In this document: piece by piece, positions 48,138 to 56,358 of the stretch
How positions within the stretch are numbered: position 1 is the first letter of the stretch
Layout: each line of letters starts with the position of its first letter
Assembly (NCBI GenBank): GCA_947503935.1
Contig: CANNFR010000001.1
Location: 186,001 to 250,000, forward strand
DNA length: 64,000 nucleotides
Direction: 5' to 3'
Origin: an uncultured Paracoccaceae bacterium
GTDB taxonomy: Bacteria; Pseudomonadota; Alphaproteobacteria; Rhodobacterales; Rhodobacteraceae
Position numbers and translations under genes: made by a program
Notes under the pieces: model-generated
Told to the model about the DNA's origin: nothing
Databases searched by the model: none
The model's input: the letters and a program-made list of their open reading frames with translations, nothing else

Positions 48138-48785
48138 CTAAGTCTCATCCTCCATCAGGATCTTCAGCCGCGCGGCATGGGCTGATCTGATGTGCCCGCG
48201 CGCCGCGCTTTCGGCGGCTGTTGCATCGCCTTGCGACATGGCATCCAGAATGGTGCGATGTTCGGCGATTGCCTCGGACTTGCGCGCCTCCAGCCCGAGG
48301 GTTGAGCGGCCCAAGAGCGCCATCGACAGATCGAGGCTGTCGATCATCTCGATCAGGTAGCGGTTATGCGCGCTGTGCCACAGGGTGCGGTGGAAGATCT
48401 TGTTGAGGCGGGAGGCCTCGGCCACATCGTCTTTCGCGGCCTCTTGCAGGTCGAGCAGCTCGTAAAGCGCGCGCAACTCAACCTCGGACATGAGGCGCGT
48501 GGCCATCGCGGCGGCGGTGCCTTCCAGCACTTCCCGGATCTTGTAGAGTTCCGATATCGACTGATAGTCTAGCTGCCGCACCATCGCCCCCTTGTTGGGT
48601 TCCTGCGTCAGTAAGCCGTCGCTTTTCAGCCGGTGGAACGCCTCGCGCACAGGGGTGCGCGACAGGCCGAGACTTTCCGCAATCTCAACCTCGCGCATCT
48701 TCTGGCCGGGCTTCAGATCACCGCTGATGATCCGATCATGGAGGATCTTGTAGGCATCGTCAGCGGTCATGCGGGGTTTGCTCAT
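48138..48785 (-). CDS. GntR/FCD-family regulator of the carboxylate catabolic module
   Basis: A 215-aa protein with an N-terminal winged HTH (IAESLGLSRTPVREAFHRL near 33-52) and a C-terminal FCD domain whose His/Asp residues (FHRTLWHSAHNRYL, then AEHRTILDA) commonly bind a metal and a small acid ligand. The gene is divergent from the ThDP-enzyme operon, with a 28-bp palindromic region (48856-48883) between them. It presumably senses the substrate or an intermediate of that pathway. Confidence 0.88.
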   Translation of the reverse strand: MSKPRMTADDAYKILHDRIISGDLKPGQKMREVEIAESLGLSRTPVREAFHRLKSDGLLTQEPNKGAMVRQLDYQSISELYKIREVLEGTAAAMATRLMSEVELRALYELLDLQEAAKDDVAEASRLNKIFHRTLWHSAHNRYLIEMIDSLDLSMALLGRSTLGLEARKSEAIAEHRTILDAMSQGDATAAESAARGHIRSAHAARLKILMEDET

Positions 48786-48855
48786 CAGGTGCGGCGCCTT
48801 TCATTTGTCGGCTTCTTAGCGCGTTTCCGGGGCGATTGGGATTGCTTGATGAAAA

Positions 48856-48883
48856 TGTATTGCATTGTATACAATATAATACA
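48856..48883. promoter_or_regulatory. Putative GntR operator (12-bp palindrome with symmetric flanks)
   Basis: The core ATTGTATACAAT (48864-48875) is a perfect palindrome and identical to the element at matR (6701-6712). It is flanked at equal distance by TGTATT (48856-48861) and AATACA (48878-48883), giving a 28-bp dyad interrupted only by two dinucleotides. It lies 71 bp upstream of the GntR start and 36 bp upstream of the ThDP-enzyme start. Confidence 0.78.
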
Positions 48884-48918
48884 ATAACAGTATTGGATGA
48901 CCGATGGGGAGAGCGCAG

Positions 48919-50511
48919 ATGAACGTGTCGGAAGTGATGGCCGAGATGCTGAAGGCTGCGGGGACCGGCCCGGTTTTCGGCTATCCCGGCGACCCCTCGG
49001 TCGAGTTTCTGGAGGGCTGCCGCAAGGTGGGCGTTGATTTCGTTCTGGCGCGTCGCGAGGGCACGGCGGGCTTGATGGCCGAAGCCTGGGGGATGCTGTC
49101 GGGCAAGCCCGGCGTGGCGCTGTCGACGCTGGGGCCGGGGTCAACCAACCTGGTCAACGCGGTCGCCAATGCCTATCTGGACCGAACGCCGATGATCGCC
49201 ATTTCCGGGCAGATCGATACCAAACGCGCGCCGACATTCACCCATCAGGTGGTCGATCAGCATGCGATCTTCTCGCCTGTTGCCAAATACGTCGCGGATG
49301 TCGCACCGAACAATGTGGGCCACGTCATGCGCAAGGCGCTGCGGGTGGCCGCGGCTCCGCGCCCTGGCCCTGTGCATCTGTCCACCCCTGCTGATTATGT
49401 CGGTGCGAAGGCTGGCGATGGTGATTGGGTGCTGCCACCCACGGATATCATCGAGACCGGGTTTACCGTTCTGGGCGACGCCCGCCCGCAGCAGAAGATA
49501 GATGAGGCCAAGCAACCGCTTATCCTGTTTGGCATCTCCGCGATGCAGGGTAATGCTGGCGCCGAGATCATCGCGTTGGCCGAAAAGATCGGTGCAGCCC
49601 TGGTCGCCTCACCCATGGCAAAAGGCACCGTGCCAGAGGACCATCCGCTCTTTGCCGGCACGCTGGATATGGCGTGCAGCGACCTGATGTGGGAGTTTGT
49701 CAACCGCGCCGATCTGGTGCTGAACATAGGCTTTGACGCCGTCGAATTGATCAAGCCTTGGTCCGTCACGGCGCCAGTCATTCACATTGATGTCGTGCCC
49801 AATACCGATCAGATCTATGCCGCCGAGATTGAGGTTATCGGGCCTTTGAAAGGCGTCTTGAGCGCCCTGACGGACACACTCTCCGCACAGCCTGGATTTG
49901 ACGAACGCACCCTGCAATCGCACCGGGAAAACCTGCAATCCGCCTTCGACGCGGGCCGTGTGACGGGCGTCATGAACCCCTCTGACGTGATCCGGGTGGC
50001 CAGCGGTGTCGTTGACAAGGGCGCCATCGTGACCACCGATGTCGGCAGCCACAAGCTGCTGGTCGGGCAAGGTTGGCATCCGATCGCACCTCGCAAGTTG
50101 CTGATGACGAACGGCCTGTCGTCGATGGGGTTTTCCTTGCCCGCAGCGATTGCCGCGAAACTCTATGCCCGTGACACGGAGGTGATCTGCTTTACTGGCG
50201 ATGGCGGGTTGGCGATGGTTCAATCCGAGCTGCGGTTGGCCGCCTCGATGGGTCTTGGCATCAAGGTTGTCGTTTTCCTGGACCAGTCGCTCAACCGGAT
50301 TGAGCTGAAACAGATGGCCCGGCAATATGCCTCAACCGGGACAATCATCGAAGAGACGGATATCGTCAAAATGGCCGAGTCCATGTCATGTGAAGGGGTC
50401 GTCGTCGAAACGGAAACGGCGCTGGCCGACGCGCTGGCCCACGACACGGGAACTGTGCCGCTGGTCATCGGCGCGCGGATCAGCCCCTCGCAATATCAGG
50501 CGCAATTCTGA
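48919..50511 (+). CDS. ThDP-dependent enzyme, acetolactate synthase/2-oxoacid decarboxylase-like
   Basis: A 530-aa three-domain ThDP enzyme. The N-terminal PYR domain carries the activating Glu in RREGTAGLMAEAWG near residue 50. The central domain spans about 190-330. The C-terminal PP domain has GDGGLAMVQSELRLAAS near 425, with the metal-ligand position occupied by Asp in FLDQSLNRIELKQ, as in catabolic ALS-like decarboxylases. ATG 48919 is used because GGGGAGAGC is correctly spaced from it. It is coupled to the aldehyde dehydrogenase by TGATG, which suggests it decarboxylates a 2-oxoacid to an aldehyde for that enzyme. Acetolactate synthesis is unlikely: there is no regulatory subunit and the setting is catabolic. 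Confidence 0.87.
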   Translation: MNVSEVMAEMLKAAGTGPVFGYPGDPSVEFLEGCRKVGVDFVLARREGTAGLMAEAWGMLSGKPGVALSTLGPGSTNLVNAVANAYLDRTPMIAISGQIDTKRAPTFTHQVVDQHAIFSPVAKYVADVAPNNVGHVMRKALRVAAAPRPGPVHLSTPADYVGAKAGDGDWVLPPTDIIETGFTVLGDARPQQKIDEAKQPLILFGISAMQGNAGAEIIALAEKIGAALVASPMAKGTVPEDHPLFAGTLDMACSDLMWEFVNRADLVLNIGFDAVELIKPWSVTAPVIHIDVVPNTDQIYAAEIEVIGPLKGVLSALTDTLSAQPGFDERTLQSHRENLQSAFDAGRVTGVMNPSDVIRVASGVVDKGAIVTTDVGSHKLLVGQGWHPIAPRKLLMTNGLSSMGFSLPAAIAAKLYARDTEVICFTGDGGLAMVQSELRLAASMGLGIKVVVFLDQSLNRIELKQMARQYASTGTIIEETDIVKMAESMSCEGVVVETETALADALAHDTGTVPLVIGARISPSQYQAQF

Positions 50512-51932
50512 TGCTATCCTCATCCGATATTCCGACCGGGCTTTTCGTGGCGAACACCTTTCGCACGGGGAAAAACAGCTTTGCGGTCCGGGACAAGTTT
50601 CACCAGACCGATATCGCGCAAGTGAGCCTCGCCGCGCCGGACGATATAGAGAGCGCTCTGTCCCTCGCGCAAGCCTACGCAAAATCCGTGCCGCAGCCCT
50701 ATGCACGCTCAGAGATCCTGCTGAAAGTCCGCGATCTGGTGGCAGCACGGCGCGACCGGTTCCAAGCCGCGATGACTGCCGAGGCCGGCTTCCCGGTCAA
50801 AGATGCCAACGGTGAGATCGACCGCGCCTTGCAAACGCTGGCCCTCTCGGCCGAGGAGGCCAAGCGGTTATCAGGCGAGCTTTTGCCCTTCGGCGGCGCC
50901 CCGACAGGCGCGGGCCGGCTGGGGTTTACCGTGCCGAAACCCTTGGGCATCGTCGTGGCCATCACGCCCTTCAACGCCCCCCTCAACACGGTCTGCCACA
51001 AGGTCGGTCCGGCGTTTGCAGCGGGCAATGCCGTGGTGCTGAAGCCATCGGACAAGACGCCGCTGACGGCCAATCTGCTGGCCGAATGTTTTGCGGAGGC
51101 GGGCGCGCCGGATGGTGCGCTTGGCGTTCTGCATGGCGGCGTGTCGGTCGCGCAGGCTTTGCTGGCGGATGCGCGTCCGCATTTCTACGCGTTCACCGGG
51201 TCCACCGCTGCGGGCCGCGCAATTCAGGCGGCCGCCGGCCTGCGGCGCACGCAGATGGAGCTGGGCTCAATCGCCGCGACGATCATCCTGAAAGATGCCG
51301 ATATCGCGCAGGCCGCCGCGAAATGTGCGGGGGCATCCTTTCGCAAAGCCGGTCAGGTCTGCACGTCGATCCAGCATCTTCTGGTCGAAGCGGAGGCCAT
51401 GTCCGGCTTCACTGAGGCCTATCTGGCGGCGGTCGACAGGCTGGTCGTCGGCGACCCGTCCGACCCTTTGACTGATGTCGGCCCGATGATCTCGATCGAG
51501 GCGGCGATGCGGGTGGAAAAGATGGTAGCTGGCCAGACGATGCTGCGGGGCGGGGCGCGTGCAGACGCCCTTTTCCCGCCCACGGTCATAGACGCCCCCG
51601 CGGAAGGGTCCACCGTCTTGACGGACGAGATTTTTGGCCCCGTCACCTGCCTGATCCCTGTGCGTGACCTCGATGCGGCGATCGCCCATGTGAACGCAAC
51701 GCCCTACGGCCTTGCGACAGGGCTTTTCACCAATGATCTGCAACGCGCGATGGTGGCCGCAATGCGCCTTGATGTCGGCGGGGTGCATATCAACGAGACA
51801 AGCTCATCCCGGGTCGACCTCATGCCCTATGGTGGCACCAAGGAGAGCGGGTTCGGCCATGAGGGACCGAAATACGCCGTGCAGGAAATGATGGAGCGGA
51901 AGCTGATCACGATCTCCGGCTTGCCACTATGA
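50511..51932 (+). CDS. NAD(P)-dependent aldehyde dehydrogenase
   Basis: A 473-aa ALDH. The cofactor-binding segment ITPFNAPLNTVCHKVGPAFA lies near residue 148, the general-base Glu in MELGSIAATIILKDAD near 250, the nucleophilic Cys in FRKAGQVCTSIQHL near 284, and DEIFGPVTCLIPV near 370. The GQVCTS and ELGS variants resemble the lactaldehyde/phosphonoacetaldehyde-type clade rather than succinate-semialdehyde dehydrogenases. It is coupled upstream to the ThDP enzyme (TGATG) and downstream to tcuA (ATGA), so it likely oxidises the aldehyde made by the ThDP enzyme. Confidence 0.9.
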   Translation: MLSSSDIPTGLFVANTFRTGKNSFAVRDKFHQTDIAQVSLAAPDDIESALSLAQAYAKSVPQPYARSEILLKVRDLVAARRDRFQAAMTAEAGFPVKDANGEIDRALQTLALSAEEAKRLSGELLPFGGAPTGAGRLGFTVPKPLGIVVAITPFNAPLNTVCHKVGPAFAAGNAVVLKPSDKTPLTANLLAECFAEAGAPDGALGVLHGGVSVAQALLADARPHFYAFTGSTAAGRAIQAAAGLRRTQMELGSIAATIILKDADIAQAAAKCAGASFRKAGQVCTSIQHLLVEAEAMSGFTEAYLAAVDRLVVGDPSDPLTDVGPMISIEAAMRVEKMVAGQTMLRGGARADALFPPTVIDAPAEGSTVLTDEIFGPVTCLIPVRDLDAAIAHVNATPYGLATGLFTNDLQRAMVAAMRLDVGGVHINETSSSRVDLMPYGGTKESGFGHEGPKYAVQEMMERKLITISGLPL

Positions 51933-53326
51933 CCTACGATGTTCTCATCGCAGGCGGCGGAAATGCGGCGCTTTGTGCCGCGATATCGGCGGCGAAGGGC
52001 GGGGCGTCCGTCTGCATTGTCGAGGCGGCCCCGAAGGCCTGGCGCGGCGGCAACACGCGCCACACCCGCAACTGCCGTCTGGCCCATGACGAGGGCAATG
52101 GCATCCTGACCGGGCCCTATCCGGTCGACGAATACATGGAAGACCTGATGCGCGTGACCAAGGGCGTCACCGATGAGGAATTGGCCGCCCTGACCCTGGA
52201 ACGCTCGAAGGAGATCTGGGATTTCCTGGCCGAGAATGGCGTGTATTTTCAGCCCTCGCTGGGTGGCACCCTGTCGCTGGGGCGCACCAATGCGTTCTTC
52301 ATGGGGGGCGGGCGGTCGATGCTGAACGCGCTCTACCGCACGGCCGAGGATATGGGCGTGGTCGTACATTATGACGCAGCGGTCACGGCGTTGGAGATCG
52401 AAGAGGGGTTCTTTCTGGCCGCCGAGGTCACCCATGGGTGGGACGGCCCAGCGCCACGAACCTCGCGGATCGAGGCGCGATCCTTTGTGGCGGCCTCAGG
52501 CGGGTTTGAGGCCAATATCGAATGGCTAACCGAAGCCTGGGGGCCGCCCGCGCAAAACTTCCTGATCCGGGGCACGCCCTATAATACTGGCGGTGTGCTG
52601 CGGCTTTTGATGGATGCAGGCGTGCAGACCACAGGCGCGCCGGACCAATGCCATGCCGTGGCGGTGGATGGGCGGGCGCCCAAATTCGACGGCGGGATCG
52701 TGACGCGGCTCGATTGCGTGCCCTTCGGTGTGGTGCTGAACGCCAAGGCCCGGCGGTTCTATGACGAGGGCGAAGATTTCTGGCCCAAGCGCTATGCCAT
52801 CTGGGGCCGTCTGGTCGCAGCAGAGCCCGATCAGATCGGCCATGTGATCATCGATGCCAAGTCGTTCGATCTGTTCATGCCGTCGGTCTTTCCGCCCGAG
52901 AAGGCCGATACGCTGGAGGCGCTGGCAGAGAAGGTCGGCCTTGATCCAACCGAGATGCGCAAGACCATCGATGCCTTCAACGCCGCCTGCATACCGGGCG
53001 ATTTTGACCATACGGTTCATGACGATTGCCGGACCGAGGGGCTTGAGCCGCCGAAATCGCATTGGGCGCGCCCGATAGACCAGGCGCCGTTCTACGCCTA
53101 CACCCTGCGCCCCGGCATCACGTTCACCTATATGGGCGTCAAGGTGAACCGCGACGCGCGCATGGTGATGCAGGGCGGCGCGGTCAGCCCGAATCTGTTC
53201 GCCGCGGGCGAGATCATGGCAGGCAATATCCTTGGCCAAGGCTATCTGGCGGGCATCGGCATGACCATCGGCAGTGTGTTTGGCCGCATCGCAGGCACGG
53301 AGGCTGCACACTATGTCAGAAATTAA
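51929..53326 (+). CDS. tcuA: FAD-dependent tricarballylate dehydrogenase-like protein (TcuA family)
   Basis: A 465-aa flavoprotein of the fumarate reductase/succinate dehydrogenase superfamily. The N-terminal FAD motif is IAGGGNAALCAAISAA, with the TcuA-type GGNTRHTRNCRLAHD near residue 40. Further segments are FMGGGRSMLNALYRTAE, and near the C-terminus GVKVNRDARMVMQ and NLFAAGEIMAGNILGQGYLA. In Salmonella TcuA dehydrogenates tricarballylate to cis-aconitate. Here a related polycarboxylate is possible. It overlaps the ALDH by 4 bp and is followed by its electron acceptor TcuB, whose start lies within its 3' end. Confidence 0.88.
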   Translation: MTYDVLIAGGGNAALCAAISAAKGGASVCIVEAAPKAWRGGNTRHTRNCRLAHDEGNGILTGPYPVDEYMEDLMRVTKGVTDEELAALTLERSKEIWDFLAENGVYFQPSLGGTLSLGRTNAFFMGGGRSMLNALYRTAEDMGVVVHYDAAVTALEIEEGFFLAAEVTHGWDGPAPRTSRIEARSFVAASGGFEANIEWLTEAWGPPAQNFLIRGTPYNTGGVLRLLMDAGVQTTGAPDQCHAVAVDGRAPKFDGGIVTRLDCVPFGVVLNAKARRFYDEGEDFWPKRYAIWGRLVAAEPDQIGHVIIDAKSFDLFMPSVFPPEKADTLEALAEKVGLDPTEMRKTIDAFNAACIPGDFDHTVHDDCRTEGLEPPKSHWARPIDQAPFYAYTLRPGITFTYMGVKVNRDARMVMQGGAVSPNLFAAGEIMAGNILGQGYLAGIGMTIGSVFGRIAGTEAAHYVRN

Positions 53327-54473
53327 TCTGGCCCAATTGACCCAGATGAACCGTGACGAGGTCGCGCGGCAGATGTCGGTCTGCAATGCCTGCCGGTATT
53401 GCGAGGGCCTCTGCGCCGTTTTCCCGGCGATGGAGCTGCGCCGCACCTTCGCCGCGGGCGACGTCGATTACCTTTCAAACCTCTGTCACAATTGCGGGGC
53501 GTGCTATTACGATTGCCAATACGCCCCGCCCCACGACTTCGCCATCAACGTGCCGGTGGCCATGGCCAATCTGCGCGAGGATACCTACGCCACCTACGCC
53601 TGGCCCGCGCCCGCCAGACACCTGTTTCACCGCAATGGCCTGGTCATCGCCCTGGCGCTGATCCTGGCGGTGGCGGTCTTTATCGGCGGCTTCGTCGCGA
53701 TGTCCGATCGTGAGGCGCTTTTTGCCAGCGGCACCGAGGCCGGGGCCTTCTACCGGATCATGCCGCACAACACGATGGTCGTGATCTTTGGCGCGGCGTT
53801 CCTTTTTGCGATCGCCTCAATCTCGATCAGCGTCCGGCGGTTCTGGCGCGCAGCGGGCCCGTTGCCTGTCACCGCGCGCTCGCTCTGGCGGGCGGCGCGG
53901 GATGCCGCCAAACTGCGGTATCTCGATGGCGGCGGTATGGGCTGCATGAATGAGGGCGAGCGGCCCGACGACAGGCGCAGGCTGTACCACCATCTGACGT
54001 TTTACGGCTTCATGCTGTGCTTTGCGTCGACCAGCACGGGCACGCTGTTTCACTATGGTCTGGACTGGCAGGCCCCTTATCCCTGGTGGACGCCGGTGAA
54101 GATTTTCGGCGTTCTGGGCGGGATCGGCTTGGTCGCCGGGCCGATCGGCCTGATGATCGAGAAGCGAAAGCGCGCCACCGTGATCCGGGCGGAAAAGAAC
54201 GGGCTTGGCGAGGCGTTCCTTTGGGTGTTGCTTTGGCTCGGCGCCACGGGCCTTGTGCTGACGGTCTTGCGATCGACACCAGCCATGGGGTTGCTTCTGG
54301 CCCTGCACCTGGGTGTGGTCTTCGCGTTTTTCGTGACGATGCCCTACGGCAAGTTCGTGCACGGCCTTTACAGGTTCGCGGCGTTGATGCGCCATGCCCA
54401 TGAACAATTCACGGCACATGGTGCGCAGCCGGACCCGCCCCGGCAACCCCTGCCACGTCAGCCCGCCGAATGA
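53313..54473 (+). CDS. tcuB: Tricarballylate utilization 4Fe-4S membrane protein (TcuB family)
   Basis: A 386-aa protein. It has two N-terminal cysteine clusters, CNACRYCEGLCAVFPAM near residue 18 and CHNCGACYYDCQYAPPHD near 57, that bind 4Fe-4S centres. At least five or six TM helices follow, the first near residue 108 (GLVIALALILAVAVFIGGFV), with histidines (RRLYHHLTFYG, LFHYGLDW) that could ligate haem. TcuB re-oxidises reduced FAD in TcuA and passes electrons to the membrane. It starts inside the end of tcuA (14-bp overlap). The tail is a proline-rich cytoplasmic segment. Confidence 0.9.
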   Translation: MSEINLAQLTQMNRDEVARQMSVCNACRYCEGLCAVFPAMELRRTFAAGDVDYLSNLCHNCGACYYDCQYAPPHDFAINVPVAMANLREDTYATYAWPAPARHLFHRNGLVIALALILAVAVFIGGFVAMSDREALFASGTEAGAFYRIMPHNTMVVIFGAAFLFAIASISISVRRFWRAAGPLPVTARSLWRAARDAAKLRYLDGGGMGCMNEGERPDDRRRLYHHLTFYGFMLCFASTSTGTLFHYGLDWQAPYPWWTPVKIFGVLGGIGLVAGPIGLMIEKRKRATVIRAEKNGLGEAFLWVLLWLGATGLVLTVLRSTPAMGLLLALHLGVVFAFFVTMPYGKFVHGLYRFAALMRHAHEQFTAHGAQPDPPRQPLPRQPAE

Positions 54474-55264
54474 GGGTTGGCATCCTTGGATATGGCGAAG
54501 CCGGGCCGGTCTTCGCGCGGCAGGCACTGGCTTCTGGCGCCGAGGTTTGGGCATTTGATATCCTGCTGAACGATCCGGCTTTGGCCACTGCATGCCGCGC
54601 CAGGATGGCGGAGGACGGCATCGGCTGTGCCGCTTCCGCGACGGACCTGGCGGCGCGGTCTGACCTGATCCTCTCAACGGTGACGGCCGCAAATGCCCTG
54701 GCGGCGGCGGAGAGCCTTGGCGCATTGACGGGTAAATCCCTGATTGATTTGAACTCGGTCGGCCCGGCCACGAAGATGCAGATCGCCGACAGGACAGATC
54801 AGCGCGGCGGTACCTTCACCGCAGGGGTGGCGATGGACACGGTGCCGCAAAAAGGTGCGCGGGTGCCCCTGCTGCTATCGGGCCCGAAGGCCGAGGCTGC
54901 GACGAAGCAGTTGAACGCCTTGGGGCTCTGCGCCCGGAATGTGGGCCGCGATTATGGGGCTTCTGCGCAGATCAAGCTGGTCCGTTCAATCTTCATCAAA
55001 GGGTTCGAGGCCGTCTTTGCCGAAGCCATGGATATCGCGACCCCGCTGGGTGTCTGGGAGGAGGTTTGCGCATCTCTGGAACAGACCTTTCCCGGAATGG
55101 ATTGGGCAAGATTGGTGCCGTACCACATCGGTCGGGTCGAACAGCACGGGCGCCGCCGGGCGCAGGAGATGCTGGAATGTGCCGACATGATCGAGGCGGC
55201 GGGTTTGGATCCTGATCTGACCCAGGCGATTGCACGCAAGCATGCGAAGGTGGCGGCGCGCTAA
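54470..55264 (+). CDS. NAD(P)-binding hydroxyacid dehydrogenase-like protein with DUF1932 C-terminus
   Basis: A 264-aa protein of the 6-phosphogluconate/beta-hydroxyacid dehydrogenase superfamily. The N-terminal Rossmann motif is MRVGILGYGEAGPVFARQA, a middle segment reads DLNSVGPATKMQIAD, and the expected catalytic Lys lies in GASAQIKLVRSIFIKGFEA near residue 175. The C-terminal helical domain corresponds to DUF1932. It likely interconverts a 2- or 3-hydroxyacid and its oxo form, which would fit feeding a 2-oxoacid to the ThDP enzyme five genes earlier in the same operon. It overlaps tcuB by 4 bp and converges on the PrpF-like gene (4-bp overlap of ends). Confidence 0.85.
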   Translation: MRVGILGYGEAGPVFARQALASGAEVWAFDILLNDPALATACRARMAEDGIGCAASATDLAARSDLILSTVTAANALAAAESLGALTGKSLIDLNSVGPATKMQIADRTDQRGGTFTAGVAMDTVPQKGARVPLLLSGPKAEAATKQLNALGLCARNVGRDYGASAQIKLVRSIFIKGFEAVFAEAMDIATPLGVWEEVCASLEQTFPGMDWARLVPYHIGRVEQHGRRRAQEMLECADMIEAAGLDPDLTQAIARKHAKVAAR

Positions 55265-56358
55265 GACCAGACGTGCCGCGGGACGAAAACGTGGCCTTGT
55301 GCCAATTTGCGGCATGTCCGGATCAGCCCTGCTGATCGTAGATCGAGGCCTTCGGGGCCGCGTGTATAGTCCAGAACCACATCCAGTTTTCCGGAAGGAT
55401 GCTCCAAAGCGACCTGCGTTGGGCCGTGGTCGGGCAGGTCGGCAAAGCCTGCGCCAACGGAGTCTGGCACCAGCAGGCAGGCCGCAAGGCACTGCCCGCC
55501 GGTGACCGCCATGGTCGGGTGGGCATGGTGGGGTACGAAATAGCGCGCGGCGACGCTGCCCTCGTCTCTAGCCGCCGCCAGAAGCCCGAATTTGGGCGTA
55601 ACCCGACCCGTGGCATCTCCGAGGCCCATGAGCTGTGACGCTTCCTGCCGCACGGCCTCCATCCGCATCATGAAGGCGCGGTTCTCATCCAGCTCAAGGG
55701 GCGTCTCATAGCCGGTCAGCCCAAAGCTGTCGGCCCGCGCGATGACCATCGGAACCGCCACGTCAAGACAGGTGACCGGGATCGACGCGATGACATCCGT
55801 GGCATTGCCTGTTGGAAGGAGGGCGCCGGTCAGGCTGCCGACAACATCATTGAATTGCAGCTCAACCGGGGCGCTGGTGCCAGGGACACCATCGATGACC
55901 GTCTCACCGTCATAGCTTACCGCGCCGTCGGGCGTGGCGATCGTGGTCGTGATCCTGGCCCCGGTATTGGTGGCGCGGATGGTCAGGGTCGTCGTGGGCC
56001 CGGTGACTTCGGCCAGCCCAAGCTCAACCGCCGCCGCACCCACGCCGCACAGGATATTGCCGCAGGTCGGGGCGTAATCGACGGTGCGGTCCATGACGTT
56101 CACCTGGGCAAAGAAATAATCGATATCGACCCCCGGCACGTCCGAGCGTGACAACATGGCGACCTTGGTGGTCACCGAATTCCCGCCCCCGATACCATCG
56201 ATGTTCAGGGCGTTGCCCGACCCGATCACCGACACCAGAACCGCGCTCAGCGTCTCACGGTCCGCGGGTAGATCCACGCGGTTGAAATAGGGGCCGCGGG
56301 ACGTTCCGCCCCGCATCAGGACATAGGGGATTGCTGTTTGCGTCATCTGAGTGGCCAT
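55261..56358 (-). CDS. PrpF-family isomerase/tautomerase (GalD-like, 4-oxalomesaconate tautomerase or aconitate isomerase type)
   Basis: A 365-aa protein with the duplicated diaminopimelate-epimerase-like fold. The N-terminal YVLMRGGTSRGPYF is followed by IGSGNALNIDGIGGGNSVTT near residue 45 and the Cys-containing DYAPTCGNILCGVGAAAVE near 95 characteristic of PrpF/GalD. Members shift or isomerise double bonds in carboxylated substrates such as aconitate, 2-methylaconitate and 4-oxalomesaconate. It follows the TctAB permease on the minus strand with overlapping ends (56343-56358). It is likely to act on the unsaturated acid produced by TcuA. Confidence 0.88.
   Translation of the reverse strand: MATQMTQTAIPYVLMRGGTSRGPYFNRVDLPADRETLSAVLVSVIGSGNALNIDGIGGGNSVTTKVAMLSRSDVPGVDIDYFFAQVNVMDRTVDYAPTCGNILCGVGAAAVELGLAEVTGPTTTLTIRATNTGARITTTIATPDGAVSYDGETVIDGVPGTSAPVELQFNDVVGSLTGALLPTGNATDVIASIPVTCLDVAVPMVIARADSFGLTGYETPLELDENRAFMMRMEAVRQEASQLMGLGDATGRVTPKFGLLAAARDEGSVAARYFVPHHAHPTMAVTGGQCLAACLLVPDSVGAGFADLPDHGPTQVALEHPSGKLDVVLDYTRGPEGLDLRSAGLIRTCRKLAQGHVFVPRHVWS

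Noticed and set aside
48864-48875. The shared 12-mer as a transposon end or repeat
   Set aside because: Both copies lie in divergent regulator spacers and are palindromic, which is what an operator predicts; no transposase is near.
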